Shown one piece after another: positions 1-8,820 of a stretch of 64,000 nt of DNA; position 1 is the first letter of the stretch, and each line of letters begins with the position of its first letter. A program made the position numbers and the translations under genes. The notes under the pieces were generated by a model. The model had not been told where the DNA came from. It saw nothing but the letters and a program-made list of their open reading frames with translations, and made no database searches. The DNA comes from Vondammii sp040505895. Its GTDB lineage: Bacteria > Pseudomonadota > Gammaproteobacteria > Chromatiales > Chromatiaceae. The stretch is taken from NCBI GenBank assembly GCA_040505895.1, contig JBEVXU010000007.1, positions 186,001 through 250,000 of the forward strand, read 5' to 3'.

Positions 1-213
1 GATAATCACTTTCTGGCCGGCAAGCAGAGCCGGCACCAGATAGGCGAAAGTTTTGCCGGTGCCGGTACCTGCCTCGGTGACCAGGATCTCACCCTGCTCC
101 ATCGCCTCCATCACCATGGAGGCCATCTCCTCTTGCTGGGGACGGTAGGCGAAGCCCTCAATGCGATCAGCGATCAGCCCTTCCGGGCCAAGTATTTCAG
201 AGATCTCCGGCAT
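1..213 (-). CDS. DinG/YoaA-like ATP-dependent helicase, N-terminal fragment
   Basis: This is the first 71 residues of a gene that runs off the left edge of the window. The fragment has a short leader (MPEISEILGPEGLIA), a Q-motif-like RPQQEEMA and a Walker A motif EAGTGTGKTFAYLVP. That spacing and motif are typical of XPD/DinG-type superfamily 2 helicases such as YoaA, which unwind damaged or stalled DNA and usually carry an iron-sulfur cluster. The cluster region lies outside the window. The start codon shares one base with the stop codon of the upstream gene (TGATG), so the two are probably translationally coupled. The DinG/YoaA family call is fairly safe. The exact subfamily cannot be decided from this piece. 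Confidence 0.8.
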   Translation of the reverse strand, partial: MPEISEILGPEGLIADRIEGFAYRPQQEEMASMVMEAMEQGEILVTEAGTGTGKTFAYLVPALLAGQKVII

Positions 214-710
214 CAACCGGCCTGATTGTCCCAGATCTCGGGTTCCAGACCCGCCCCCCGGGTCCATACAAGGCGACCGATGATTTTGAAACGGGCAATA
301 GAGAGTGCACCCCGCTTTGCCCGGCTGCTGCTGGACTCTTCCATATACTCCAGCAACTCATCCCGCTCCACCTCATAGATCTCATAGGGCTCATACTCCT
401 CATCCATGAGTACCAGCACCACCGTATCCCAAGGTTGGTCGACCTTAATCTGCCCCAGTCGCTGGCCCGATTTGCTCTCATCGAAAATAGTGCGGCTCTT
501 AATCTGGATACGCAGGTCATCACGGGCCGGGTCAACGGCATCATAACCACCAACCCCCTCTTCCACCGGCTCCAACTCGAGCAGACGGATAGCATCATGG
601 GTGGCAATTTCACCACTGATACCGGGGAGGGGTTTACCCATCATCCGCCGATATTCAGCTGCAAGATGTCGTGCCTGACTGATTAGCTCATCAGCCGCAT
701 AGACGCCCAT
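213..710 (-). CDS. Uncharacterised protein with possible PD-(D/E)XK nuclease-like core
   Basis: This is a 165-residue soluble protein with no signal peptide or membrane segment. Around residues 52-75 it has GGYDAVDPARDD followed by LRIQIKSR. An acidic residue followed by a strand ending in QxK resembles the active-site strand of PD-(D/E)XK nucleases, so a nuclease-like fold is a reasonable inference but not proven. The middle is very acidic (DEEYEPYEIYEVERDELLEY). The gene overlaps the following DinG-like helicase gene by one base (TGATG), which suggests the two proteins are made together and perhaps act together on DNA. I do not recognise a characterised family member. It could equally be a non-catalytic domain of unknown function. 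Confidence 0.6.
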   Translation of the reverse strand: MGVYAADELISQARHLAAEYRRMMGKPLPGISGEIATHDAIRLLELEPVEEGVGGYDAVDPARDDLRIQIKSRTIFDESKSGQRLGQIKVDQPWDTVVLVLMDEEYEPYEIYEVERDELLEYMEESSSSRAKRGALSIARFKIIGRLVWTRGAGLEPEIWDNQAG

Positions 711-765
711 TCCCTTAAATCCCCCAGATTTTCAACAACTTCACGATTGTATAGCAAATTAGTTG

Positions 766-1329
766 TCAGTGAAAAAGCATCCGCGCCTTACGCTCTGCTA
801 CGCGTGCCCCCGCCTCATCCCCCTTTATCCGCCGGGCTTTGGCAATCAACTGCCAACAATCTCTTTTCAACCCCAGGTCAGCACCTGCCAGCGCTTTCGA
901 TTTCATCGCCAAATCGTTAGCTAAGGTGGTCCTGTTCTGGGCTAACCTGAGTTGTGCCAACCGATACCAGAGGTGGGCGTTTCGCGGCTCAATTCCCAGA
1001 GCACGCTCCATCGTCGTTACCGCTCCCTGCAGGTTGCCGGATCGCTCCTGTTGTGCCGCTACAGTCAGCAGTGAGGCAACGGCTTTTCCATGAACCGGCC
1101 TGGCACTCATTGGCGCAGGGGGCTCATAGGCACGCAACACCACGCCGCTACTCTCCCGCACCTCCGCGGGAGTCATAGTCTCAGACGGAGTCGTCACCAT
1201 CGTTGAGCTTGACTCGGCCACCGGTGCTGCACTCTTCTGTGGCACACCAACACACCCCACCAGCAGTAGGCAGGCACAGAGAGAGACTGCCCTCTTAATC
1301 CACACTGGTGCCCTGTAAAATTCACTCAT
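766..1329 (-). CDS. LpoP-like outer-membrane TPR lipoprotein, probable PBP1B activator
   Basis: This is a 187-residue lipoprotein. A basic start, a hydrophobic stretch and a lipobox ending LLVGC (Cys about residue 26) give a type II signal peptide. A low-complexity Ser/Ala/Pro-rich linker follows, then helices that read as TPR repeats (residues about 90-180; NLQGAVTTMERALGIEP and NAHLWYRLAQLRLAQN). It lies directly downstream of the PBP1B gene. In Pseudomonas aeruginosa the outer-membrane TPR lipoprotein LpoP is encoded beside PBP1B and activates it, so the same role is likely here. The start is uncertain: an ATG at 1359 and a GTG at 1362 overlap the PBP1B stop, but the ATG at 1329 gives the cleanest signal peptide. 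Confidence 0.72.
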   Translation of the reverse strand: MSEFYRAPVWIKRAVSLCACLLLVGCVGVPQKSAAPVAESSSTMVTTPSETMTPAEVRESSGVVLRAYEPPAPMSARPVHGKAVASLLTVAAQQERSGNLQGAVTTMERALGIEPRNAHLWYRLAQLRLAQNRTTLANDLAMKSKALAGADLGLKRDCWQLIAKARRIKGDEAGARVAERKARMLFH

Positions 1330-1358
1330 CAGATACCACTCAATTTTGCTGCAAAACA

Positions 1359-3764
1359 TCACTCAAAAAAACTCCGAAAAAAACGTCCAACAGCACTTCC
1401 TCCCTGGCCAATACAGGATGAGCGGGTCTTGGGTGCAGATCCCTCCACGAATGGAAAACGGCGGGCCTCATCACAAGACTCATCCGCAAGAAATCCAGAA
1501 GCTGGGTCAACCCACACCGTCTCTATCGAATCCGGTTTCAACAATTCAAGGGGAGCCGGTTGAAGTTCGCCCATCATATCACCCCAAACCTGCAATGCGC
1601 CCTTGGATCCGCTCAGCCCGGCGGGTTTATTGTCGTCCCGGCCAAGCCACACCACTGCTACCCGGTCGCCGCTAAAGCCGGCAAACCAGCTATCGCGCAA
1701 ATCGTCTGTAGTTCCTGTCTTACCGGCAATATTAAGGTTTTTATCAAGATAGCTCGATAACCCCCTGCCGGTTCCGCTACGGACTACCTCCTGGAGATTT
1801 CGATTGAGTAGGTAGACAGGTCCCGCCGGTACAGCTTGGCGCACCGTCAAAGGGTAACGTTGTAACGGTTCTCCTTCACTCGACTGCACAGCTCGAATTG
1901 CCCGCAACGGCGAGTAGAATCCCCCTGCGGCAAAACCCTGATAAAGCTGAGCAACTTCCAGGGGAGAGAGTGATACCGCCCCCAGTAGCATTGCAGGAAC
2001 AGGCGTTAGAGGCCGACTCATACCCATCTGGCGTAGCAACTCAGCCACTCGGTCAAGGCCGATATCCAGCCCCAGGCGCACAGTTGACAGGTTGTATGAC
2101 TTTGCCAGCGCCTGGTGCAGAGGTACTAAGCCGTGTGACTTCTTATCGTAATTGCCGGGGCTCCAGAGAACACCGTCCGCTCCCTTCAGGGTCAGTGGCG
2201 CATCATCCAGGGGTGTAAGCAGAGTATAACGCTCGGGCTGCATCAGTGCCGCCAGATAGACTGCCGGCTTGACCAGGGAGCCGATCGGACGTACTGCATC
2301 CAAAGCACGGTTAAAACCGGCATAGCCGGGATGACGGCCGCCGACCAGTGCCCGCACCTCTCCACTCTGACTATCTACCAGCACTACCGCGCTCTCCAGT
2401 TTGCCGGTGGGAAGAGCGTGCTTTTTCTCCAACTTCGATAATTTTCGGGCCACCCGGGACTCAACCCGCCCCTGGGTCCAAGGGTCAAGCGTGGTAAAAA
2501 TCCGTAACCCTTCAGAGTTCAAATCCTCTTCCCTGTAGTCACGATGCAGTTGCCGCCGTACCAGGGACATAAATGCCGGATACCTCCCCTTTCCCCGTCC
2601 CTTTGAGGAGTCAATGCCGAGAGGGGCTGCGGCGGCACCTTTATACTCACCGGCAGTAATCAACCCCTGATCCCTCATCATCTCGAGCACAAGATTCCGA
2701 CGCTCCTTCGCCCGCCGGGGATGCCTTCTTGGATCGTAGTATGAGGGACCACGAACCAGTGCCACCAGCAACGCCTGCCTTGACAGATTCAACTCCTCCA
2801 GCCCCTGATTGAAGTAGAAGTGTGCAGCCAAACCAAAGCCATGAATTGCACGTCCACCATCCTGACCAAGATAGATCTCGTTGGCGTAGGCTTCAAGAAT
2901 CTCATCCTTACCGTAGTGAGCTTCCAGCAGCAGTGCCATGGCTGCTTCGTTGACCTTACGCCAGAGACTCCTCTCCCGGGTGAGGTAGAAGTTCTTGATC
3001 AGCTGCTGGGTCAGCGTGCTGCCACCCTGGACAATACCTCCCGCCCGCAAATTAGCCAAGAGCGCCCGGACTATAGATCTGGGAGCGACACCCTGATGCT
3101 GATAAAAGTTGCGGTCTTCGGTGGCAATGAGACCCTGAACCAGCTGTTTCGGCAGTGTATTGTGCTGTACCAATATCCGGTCTTCATTGTGGGCCGGGTA
3201 GATACTGCCAATCTCGGGGGCTTCCAGCCGCATCAGCGGAAGCTCTGCACCACCGACATGCTTAAGACTGTTCAGGCGACCTGATGAAAAACTGATCTCA
3301 AGGTGGCGTGCAGGCTCATCACTATCCCAGAAGCGGAAGCCACGGGTACGCACCAGAAAACGCTCCTGATGACGAGACCAGGTTCCCGGCTTAAGTGCCC
3401 TGCCCGCTTTACGATAACCGAGTTGTTTCAGCTCAGCCTCCAGCCGCTGTGGCGTCACTGCCATGCCTGAATAGATCTCCAGAGGCTGTCCGTAGACCCG
3501 CGCAGGTATCGCCCAACGTTTGCCCTCAAACTTCTCCCGTACCGTGTGATCCAGGTAGAGCAAGTAGATACCCAGCCCCAGGAAAAATAGAAAAGAGAGT
3601 GCCAACAGACGCGCTGGCCAGCGCCTTGACCTGGAAGCCTTGACACGCTTCTTCGACGCTCTGGGACGGCTTTTTACAGCCCGTTTTGACACCGTTTTTT
3701 TGGTACTTTTTTTCGTGCTCTTTTTGGCGGTTTTTTTGCGTGGACGTTGCGGTGTTTTGGCCAT
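1359..3764 (-). CDS. mrcB: Bifunctional penicillin-binding protein 1B
   Basis: This 801-residue class A PBP polymerises lipid II into glycan strands and cross-links the peptides. A very basic cytoplasmic tail (residues 1-49, Lys/Arg runs) precedes one membrane anchor (about 50-71). A UB2H-like regulatory segment follows (about 78-165), which is what distinguishes PBP1B from PBP1A. The GT51 domain has the catalytic ATEDRNFYQHQG (Glu about 216) and GGSTLTQQLIKNFYLT. The transpeptidase domain has GSLVKP (SxxK), SYN and GKTGTTDD (KTG), all intact. The ATG at 3764 is preferred over the TTG one codon earlier. The next gene, overlapping or just downstream, is the likely activator lipoprotein. Length is normal for the family. 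Confidence 0.96.
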   Translation of the reverse strand: MAKTPQRPRKKTAKKSTKKSTKKTVSKRAVKSRPRASKKRVKASRSRRWPARLLALSFLFFLGLGIYLLYLDHTVREKFEGKRWAIPARVYGQPLEIYSGMAVTPQRLEAELKQLGYRKAGRALKPGTWSRHQERFLVRTRGFRFWDSDEPARHLEISFSSGRLNSLKHVGGAELPLMRLEAPEIGSIYPAHNEDRILVQHNTLPKQLVQGLIATEDRNFYQHQGVAPRSIVRALLANLRAGGIVQGGSTLTQQLIKNFYLTRERSLWRKVNEAAMALLLEAHYGKDEILEAYANEIYLGQDGGRAIHGFGLAAHFYFNQGLEELNLSRQALLVALVRGPSYYDPRRHPRRAKERRNLVLEMMRDQGLITAGEYKGAAAAPLGIDSSKGRGKGRYPAFMSLVRRQLHRDYREEDLNSEGLRIFTTLDPWTQGRVESRVARKLSKLEKKHALPTGKLESAVVLVDSQSGEVRALVGGRHPGYAGFNRALDAVRPIGSLVKPAVYLAALMQPERYTLLTPLDDAPLTLKGADGVLWSPGNYDKKSHGLVPLHQALAKSYNLSTVRLGLDIGLDRVAELLRQMGMSRPLTPVPAMLLGAVSLSPLEVAQLYQGFAAGGFYSPLRAIRAVQSSEGEPLQRYPLTVRQAVPAGPVYLLNRNLQEVVRSGTGRGLSSYLDKNLNIAGKTGTTDDLRDSWFAGFSGDRVAVVWLGRDDNKPAGLSGSKGALQVWGDMMGELQPAPLELLKPDSIETVWVDPASGFLADESCDEARRFPFVEGSAPKTRSSCIGQGGSAVGRFFRSFFE

Positions 3765-3822
3765 CAATGATCAACTGCTATGGAAAAAATGAAGCGGTGG
3801 AGAATAGCACAGCCCCACTCCA

Positions 3823-4566
3823 CTATTTGAGCTCCAGTGGGAACTTCTGGAGATTAACGGCAATACGCCGGTGCAGACCCATCACCCAGGCCGGTGTATC
3901 GGGCGGAGGTGGGAGTGCCGGTCTGAAACGAAAATCCCGGGGCGAAATTAAGACAGAGACATTCTCCATCCCCAGCATCGCAGTTAGCACAAACAGCTCC
4001 TCGACAGCACTATTTCCCATGGCAAGGCATCCCTTAGATACCCGGTCACCATGGATAAAGATATCGCCGCCAAGATTACTACGTCCCTCCTGTAGTGCTT
4101 TTCCCCGGTCAAAGGCATTAGGGTAGTTCAGTTTAAGCGAGAGGTGAAAAGCGCTGTTGGGATTGAGCAGTTCGATGCGGTACCTGCCCTCGGGTACCTG
4201 CCGATCACCCTCCTGCAGTTTGGGCCCGGGGCGGCCACTGATACCTTTGATCCGATAATCCTTGATATGCACCCAGTCCTCGTCATCACGCGCCCACAGT
4301 TCGAGCTGTCGCGTATCCTTAAATGCCACCAGAGCAACCTCCCGTGGTGGCCAGGCGACGTCGACAAACTGGAATCTTGGGTACAGCCGCAGTGCCACTT
4401 TGACACGATAGTCCGACATGACATCCTCGACACTACGCTGCTGAACGGCGGCAACAACACTCCCTCCCCAGGAGGAGAGCAGTAGGGCCAAGAGTAGCAT
4501 TCCAACTAACGGATAGGGGGGGCTGCTCTTTGATGAGAGGCGATAATAACGGAGAAGGATAACCAT
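3823..4566 (-). CDS. L,D-transpeptidase (YkuD/YafK-like), secreted
   Basis: The protein is about 247 residues from the ATG at 4566. A longer reading from 4692 is open but would put about 40 residues before the signal. A hydrophobic segment (PLVGMLLLALLLSSWGG, then VVAA) acts as signal peptide or anchor. The YkuD core has HGDRVSKGCLAMGN, which carries the catalytic His and the nucleophilic Cys. VPEGRYRIELLNPNS and FIHG are typical of YafK-like members. These enzymes form or trim 3-3 cross-links, or cleave Braun lipoprotein from peptidoglycan in the case of YafK/DpaA. Being next to mrcB on the same strand fits a cell-wall role. Which reaction it performs cannot be told from sequence alone. Confidence 0.85.
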   Translation of the reverse strand: MVILLRYYRLSSKSSPPYPLVGMLLLALLLSSWGGSVVAAVQQRSVEDVMSDYRVKVALRLYPRFQFVDVAWPPREVALVAFKDTRQLELWARDDEDWVHIKDYRIKGISGRPGPKLQEGDRQVPEGRYRIELLNPNSAFHLSLKLNYPNAFDRGKALQEGRSNLGGDIFIHGDRVSKGCLAMGNSAVEELFVLTAMLGMENVSVLISPRDFRFRPALPPPPDTPAWVMGLHRRIAVNLQKFPLELK

Positions 4567-4753
4567 AGGTAGAGGTTGTACTCTAAATACCCTGTAATTT
4601 CCATTGGTTACATAAAGATGAGATATACCTAATGGTTGAAGGGACCGAAGAGAGAGCACAATTCCCAGGAAAACATATCTTCTTGATTTCACGGTCTTCC
4701 TGTACTAAAAATGAACATATATTTCTGTGACACAGTTCAAGGATGAGAGATTA

Positions 4754-5209
4754 ATGAAGCGTAGAGAGAAGATATTTATCCGCAAGCTGCCTGATAACAC
4801 CCGCCACCAGGATCTCGTTCGGTTTGTACAGCAAGGACTAAGGTCAAGCCTCTTCGGGCTCTCATTTCTCCCCCATGATGAACTTGGTGACTGTCACATC
4901 ATCAAGATAACCAGCAAGAGCGCCGGCACCGTGGAGTATCACGGTATTGCCGAGATCTTCACCGCCCAGGATATCAACGGCGTCATCCAGCGACTCAACG
5001 GCAAAAAGATCAAACGCCGCCCACTGGAAGTGCACCAATATTTTCACCGCTCTCCCCACAATGATCGACGAGACCATCTGTCGTTCACCGATCCCTCCGG
5101 GGATGCCGAACGGCGTGACAGTGACCGGCGCAGGCCTCATCTGTTGATTCAGAAACGGAGCAGCCTAAGAGTAGAAGGGATGGAGGGGTTTGCCCGCACC
5201 CACGGTTAA
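4754..5209 (+). CDS. RNA-recognition-motif (RRM) protein
   Basis: This is a small basic protein of about 151 residues. The first half reads as one RRM: EKIFIRKLPDNTRHQDL (RNP2-like strand and loop), a helix (VRFVQQGLR), HIIKI, then YHGIAEIFTAQD and a second helix ending INGVIQRLNGKKIKRR. The second half is Arg/Asp/His-rich and probably disordered. The ATG at 4754 has AAGGATGAGAG just upstream, better than the GTG at 4727. RRM proteins bind single-stranded RNA. The target here is unknown. It is divergent from the L,D-transpeptidase gene and stands alone. The RNP1 aromatic residues are not well conserved, so RNA binding is inferred from fold only. Confidence 0.6.
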   Translation: MKRREKIFIRKLPDNTRHQDLVRFVQQGLRSSLFGLSFLPHDELGDCHIIKITSKSAGTVEYHGIAEIFTAQDINGVIQRLNGKKIKRRPLEVHQYFHRSPHNDRRDHLSFTDPSGDAERRDSDRRRPHLLIQKRSSLRVEGMEGFARTHG

Positions 5210-5422
5210 GAAACCTCTGGAGGAATCATGCATCCCAGATCTTGAGGTATCTACCTACCATTCTTTCGTTGTCACCCTATCTCAACAACACGTCATCCTG
5301 TGCAATAGACACCTCAAATTGCCGCTTTTCAACCCCTAATCCACTTTATCCCAATTCTTTCAGATACCCCTTAGGAGCCTTTTGAAATGGTAGAATAATA
5401 GACCTACCATCAGGAGGCAGGT

Positions 5423-6034
5423 ATGTTCACCGGAATTGTCCAAGGCACGGCTGAGGTCGTGACCATTCTCGAAAAGAAGAACTTTCGCACTCACAAAATT
5501 CGTATGCCGGATGAATATATCGGTGACCTGAAAGCGGGAGCCTCGGTTGCCCACAACGGCTGCTGCCTGACCGTGGTCAAGAGCGAGGGTTCACTGGTTA
5601 CCTTCGACCTGATGCAAGAGACATTGCGATTGACCAACCTGGGGCAACTGAAGGAGGGTGATCGGGTCAACTTTGAGCGGGCCGCCCGTTTTGGCGATGA
5701 GATCGGCGGCCACCAGATGTCCGGACATATCATCTGTACCGCCGGAGTAACCCAGGTAATTGAAAGTGAAAACAATCATCAGATCTGGTTCCGCCTGCCC
5801 GAAGGGCTAAATAAGTACATCTTCCCTAAAGGTTATATAGGTATCGACGGCATCAGCCTGACCATTGGCGATGTACGTGGAGCCGATTTCAACGTCAATT
5901 TGATCCCTGAAACCTTGGAGCGTACCAACATAGGTGGGCGCAAGCCCGGTGATCTTATCAATATAGAGATCGATCCACAGACCCAGGCGATTGTCGATAC
6001 GGTGGAGCGGGTAATGGAAGAGCGGAATAGTTAA
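5423..6034 (+). CDS. ribE: Riboflavin synthase, alpha chain
   Basis: This 203-residue enzyme dismutates two 6,7-dimethyl-8-ribityllumazine molecules to riboflavin and the pyrimidinedione substrate. It starts with the family signature MFTGIVQG. Two homologous lumazine-binding barrels follow (about 1-97 and 98-197), with VAHNGCCLTV in the first and IGIDGISLTI in the second. GGHQMSGH lies at their junction. A clear AGGAGG at 5412-5417 precedes the ATG. The gene is monocistronic here, away from ribD, ribBA or ribH. It is convergent with the HDOD gene, with 16 bases between stops. No FMN riboswitch fold was recognised in the 213 bases upstream. Confidence 0.95.
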   Translation: MFTGIVQGTAEVVTILEKKNFRTHKIRMPDEYIGDLKAGASVAHNGCCLTVVKSEGSLVTFDLMQETLRLTNLGQLKEGDRVNFERAARFGDEIGGHQMSGHIICTAGVTQVIESENNHQIWFRLPEGLNKYIFPKGYIGIDGISLTIGDVRGADFNVNLIPETLERTNIGGRKPGDLINIEIDPQTQAIVDTVERVMEERNS

Positions 6035-6050
6035 CCGGAAACGATCTGAA

Positions 6051-7316
6051 TTAACCTGAAAGCAGCGCCTCAGTTTCCTTGGTCTCATCATCCGCCGCCT
6101 CCAGCAGGTTGAGACTTGCGAAGGGAGTCAACTCACCCAGCCCCAGCCTCGCCAGCGCCGGCACCTCATTCAGCGGTGGCACCTTGAATGCCATGGGTGT
6201 GCCGATATAGCTGTGGAGCTGCGCTACGATTACCAAATCACAGTAGTCCGCTTCACCACCGATATCACGCATCCAACTCTCAGCCTCCATGGCGGCAACT
6301 TCAAACTCATGGGGAAAATGCCAAGTACGCACTATTTTACTGCCGATCGGCCCACGGAAGTGTTCAATGGCATACTCCAGCGCTTCCGGCTTATCTATCA
6401 ACTCTTCATGCTTAGCGGCACACTGGATAATTGCCATCAGGCCAATATCGTGCAGCAGTCCTATCAACATCGCCATTTCGATATTGAAGCGCACATCCCG
6501 TCGCGCCATCACATGGCAGAGCGCGGCAGTGCGAATGCTGTGCTTCCACAACGCCTCCATCCGCTGTTGTAGTAACACCGAATCGGTCTTGAAAATATCC
6601 CGCAGGGTATAGGTCAATACCAAACTGTGAGTGGTGCGCATGCCGAGGCGTTTTACCGCAGCGACACAACTCCCCACCGGAGCCATTGTGCCGTAGAGAG
6701 CACTGTTTGCCGCTTTCACAATCTTGGCACTGATCGCGGGGTCACTCTGGATAATCCGGGAAATACTCTCAGCATCTGCCACATCATCCTCTATGGCGCG
6801 TCCTATGCGTACCGCCATCTCCGGTGGGCTCGGCAACACCAGCTTATCCTCTTTTAGCTGGGTAAGGAGATAGTGGGCAAACTCCCCTTTGACTCCGGCT
6901 TCAATCTCATCCTGATCATCTTCTGCAACCTCGTACCCCCGCAGGTAGCTACACATGCTCAACTTGGGTGTGATATTTTTTATCACCTGATTGTCGATAC
7001 GCAGAAAAATAACCCCTGACAAGGCACTCACCTGGAACCGCCGTGGAATAAGTTGTGAAATAGGATGAGAAGCGTGATCAGTGCCCCCCTTTATATTTAC
7101 ACTCCGGCCGTCTCCCGCAAGCAACCGTACTCGACCATCAACCAGATAGAAGCTGCTCTCATCTTCACTGCCGATCTCAATCAGTACATCTCCCTCATCC
7201 GCCTCTTCCATAAAGAGATGCTGCGCCAAGAGCACAAGCTGGTTTTCACTGAGATCACGCAGGGGAACAAAGCGCTGCAGCACCTCCAGGTCGGGCCTTC
7301 CCACTTCTCGGCTCAT
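6051..7316 (-). CDS. Cyclic-nucleotide-binding-like plus HDOD signalling protein
   Basis: This is a 421-residue cytoplasmic protein. Residues about 10-120 resemble a cyclic-nucleotide-binding beta-roll (LRDLSENQLVLLAQH, FYLVDGRVRLLAGDG), but the phosphate-binding cassette is not clear. Residues about 150-375 are an HDOD domain (LPSPPEMAVRIG, IIQSDPAISAKIVKAANSALYG, GLLHDIGLMAIIQ). HDOD proteins lack phosphodiesterase activity in most studied cases and act as scaffolds in signalling, motility or biofilm control. The gene stands alone on the minus strand, with about 155 bases of AT-rich upstream sequence that probably holds its promoter. The partner is unknown. The family call is secure. Confidence 0.85.
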   Translation of the reverse strand: MSREVGRPDLEVLQRFVPLRDLSENQLVLLAQHLFMEEADEGDVLIEIGSEDESSFYLVDGRVRLLAGDGRSVNIKGGTDHASHPISQLIPRRFQVSALSGVIFLRIDNQVIKNITPKLSMCSYLRGYEVAEDDQDEIEAGVKGEFAHYLLTQLKEDKLVLPSPPEMAVRIGRAIEDDVADAESISRIIQSDPAISAKIVKAANSALYGTMAPVGSCVAAVKRLGMRTTHSLVLTYTLRDIFKTDSVLLQQRMEALWKHSIRTAALCHVMARRDVRFNIEMAMLIGLLHDIGLMAIIQCAAKHEELIDKPEALEYAIEHFRGPIGSKIVRTWHFPHEFEVAAMEAESWMRDIGGEADYCDLVIVAQLHSYIGTPMAFKVPPLNEVPALARLGLGELTPFASLNLLEAADDETKETEALLSG

Positions 7317-7471
7317 TAAATCACTTCCAGTAATAGTTTTATAACATGACGAAACTATTTGAAAAACAAAAGTTTCTATTCTGTGTACAAGCTAGTATTA
7401 CACATCAATCCTGTCAAGTAAGGAATTAAATACCGCCTAAAAAAGAGGCCATTTAAGCCTCATCACATAAG

Positions 7472-8311
7472 TCACTCAAAAGCGGTAATTCTGTCACTCC
7501 AGTCGATGCCAAACTGCTTTGCGGCATTTACCGTACCGGCACGCAAGCGGTTGGCAAAATTCTCCGGCAACAGCATTCCCAACCCAAGGATAAAACCACT
7601 ACGAATTCGCATGCCATGAAAAGCATAGTAAAAATAGCCCCCGGCCACCCGGTCACGAAATAGAAGATAAACGAGCCGATTTTCTCCCGGCTCATTGACA
7701 TCAAACACCCATTTTTTCAATCCGTGTGTAGAGGTGTGGAGTACGATAAAATGATCACCGACAGATTCGACTTCACTCTTGAATCGAAGTTCACCGAAGC
7801 GATTATCTACCATGCGAAAGAAATCGGTACGTGAGATGGGTATGCTTTTATAGACGACATCCGTCAACGGAGACTCTATTTCGGGTGATGGGATACGGGA
7901 AGACTCAATAATAAGCGGTATGCGTTTCCCTTCGGTCTTTGAGTAGTAGTTCATCCCTTGCAGGCCAGCATAGCTTGTCAGGTGATTGTAGATATTGACA
8001 TCCAGCTGATCAGGTGAAGGGTAAGGTATAAATGCCTTCTCCACCGCAAGCATCTCATAGTCCGCATACTCTTCTCCCCGTATATACTCCGTATCGGGTA
8101 GAGTAATTTCCAAGGGTGGATCACCCTCACTACTGATAACGCTACTCCCTTTCAGGTAGGTATAACTGATAATGGTGCCGGCCAGGGCCCTGCTTTTCTC
8201 ATCAGGGGTAAAAAAGGCATCTACATTAGTTGCCGCTTCGGCGGTAACCGGCAAAAGCCAAAACAGGATCAACAGCAGCCGAAAAAAACCTATTTTATCT
8301 CTGCCCTCCAC
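7472..8311 (-). CDS. Uncharacterised secreted protein
   Basis: This is a 279-residue protein with a clear signal peptide (MEGRDKIGFFRLLLILFWLL, cleavage probably after VTAEAA). The mature part is mixed alpha/beta, with no cysteines that suggest heme or metal binding. It contains HFIVLHTSTHGLKKWVFDV and aromatic-rich GGYFYYAFHGMRIRSG near the C-terminus. I do not recognise a family. The start is a GTG three bases after the stop of the upstream gene, with AAGGAG inside the end of that gene, so the two are probably one transcript. A periplasmic or outer-membrane-associated role is inferred only from the signal peptide. Confidence 0.6.
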   Translation of the reverse strand: MEGRDKIGFFRLLLILFWLLPVTAEAATNVDAFFTPDEKSRALAGTIISYTYLKGSSVISSEGDPPLEITLPDTEYIRGEEYADYEMLAVEKAFIPYPSPDQLDVNIYNHLTSYAGLQGMNYYSKTEGKRIPLIIESSRIPSPEIESPLTDVVYKSIPISRTDFFRMVDNRFGELRFKSEVESVGDHFIVLHTSTHGLKKWVFDVNEPGENRLVYLLFRDRVAGGYFYYAFHGMRIRSGFILGLGMLLPENFANRLRAGTVNAAKQFGIDWSDRITAFE

Positions 8312-8314
8312 CGA

Positions 8315-8752
8315 TCAACCACTCTCCTTACCACACAGATAGGCCTCGGTGAGAGCACGCTTAAGCTCAGGGTGCGTTTCAAGGTCACCGACACCCATTT
8401 CACTCTCGGCAATCATTCCCAGAAGACGCATAACCCTGACTTGGCGCCAGGCGGTCTGAAACGACTCTAAATCAAACACACCATCAACAAGATAGTCGGC
8501 AGCCATCCCCTCAGCAGCGCTGAACATTATCGGCTCAGCCATCATCATTTCGTACTCATAGCTGTAGAGACCGATACCGTTACTCTCCGCCATCTGAGGG
8601 TAGAGGTTAGAAATATTCTCATATTCTTCCATGGTGGCATCAAGATCCACGGGCATCGACAGATTGAAAATCTCTCCCTTGAAGGAGAAGCTGACATTGG
8701 CGATAACGGAATTTTTCATTAACAAATCCATAGCTAAATATATCCTACGCAT
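8315..8752 (-). CDS. Uncharacterised acidic cytoplasmic protein
   Basis: This is a protein of up to 145 residues. Possible starts lie at 8752, 8731 or 8719, and none has a decisive ribosome-binding site. It is acidic, with MDLDATMEEYENISNLYPQM-like helices and a Met-rich centre (YEYEMMMAEPIMFSAAEGMAA). There is no signal peptide or membrane helix, and no recognised domain. It is followed after three bases by the secreted unknown at 7472-8311, so both are likely co-transcribed. The GAF-HD-GYP gene lies upstream on the same strand, about 70 bases away. The reading frame has normal codon use for this region, so it is probably a real gene. Confidence 0.55.
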   Translation of the reverse strand: MRRIYLAMDLLMKNSVIANVSFSFKGEIFNLSMPVDLDATMEEYENISNLYPQMAESNGIGLYSYEYEMMMAEPIMFSAAEGMAADYLVDGVFDLESFQTAWRQVRVMRLLGMIAESEMGVGDLETHPELKRALTEAYLCGKESG

Positions 8753-8820
8753 TTAAGCACATCGCTATACCGTTTACATTGATATAGCAGCGTCTTTATA
8801 AGCGAGGTAGTCTGATACAA

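Noticed and set aside
5210..5422. FMN riboswitch before riboflavin synthase.
   Set aside because: No conserved FMN riboswitch stems or core motifs were seen, and the leader is short and AT-rich.
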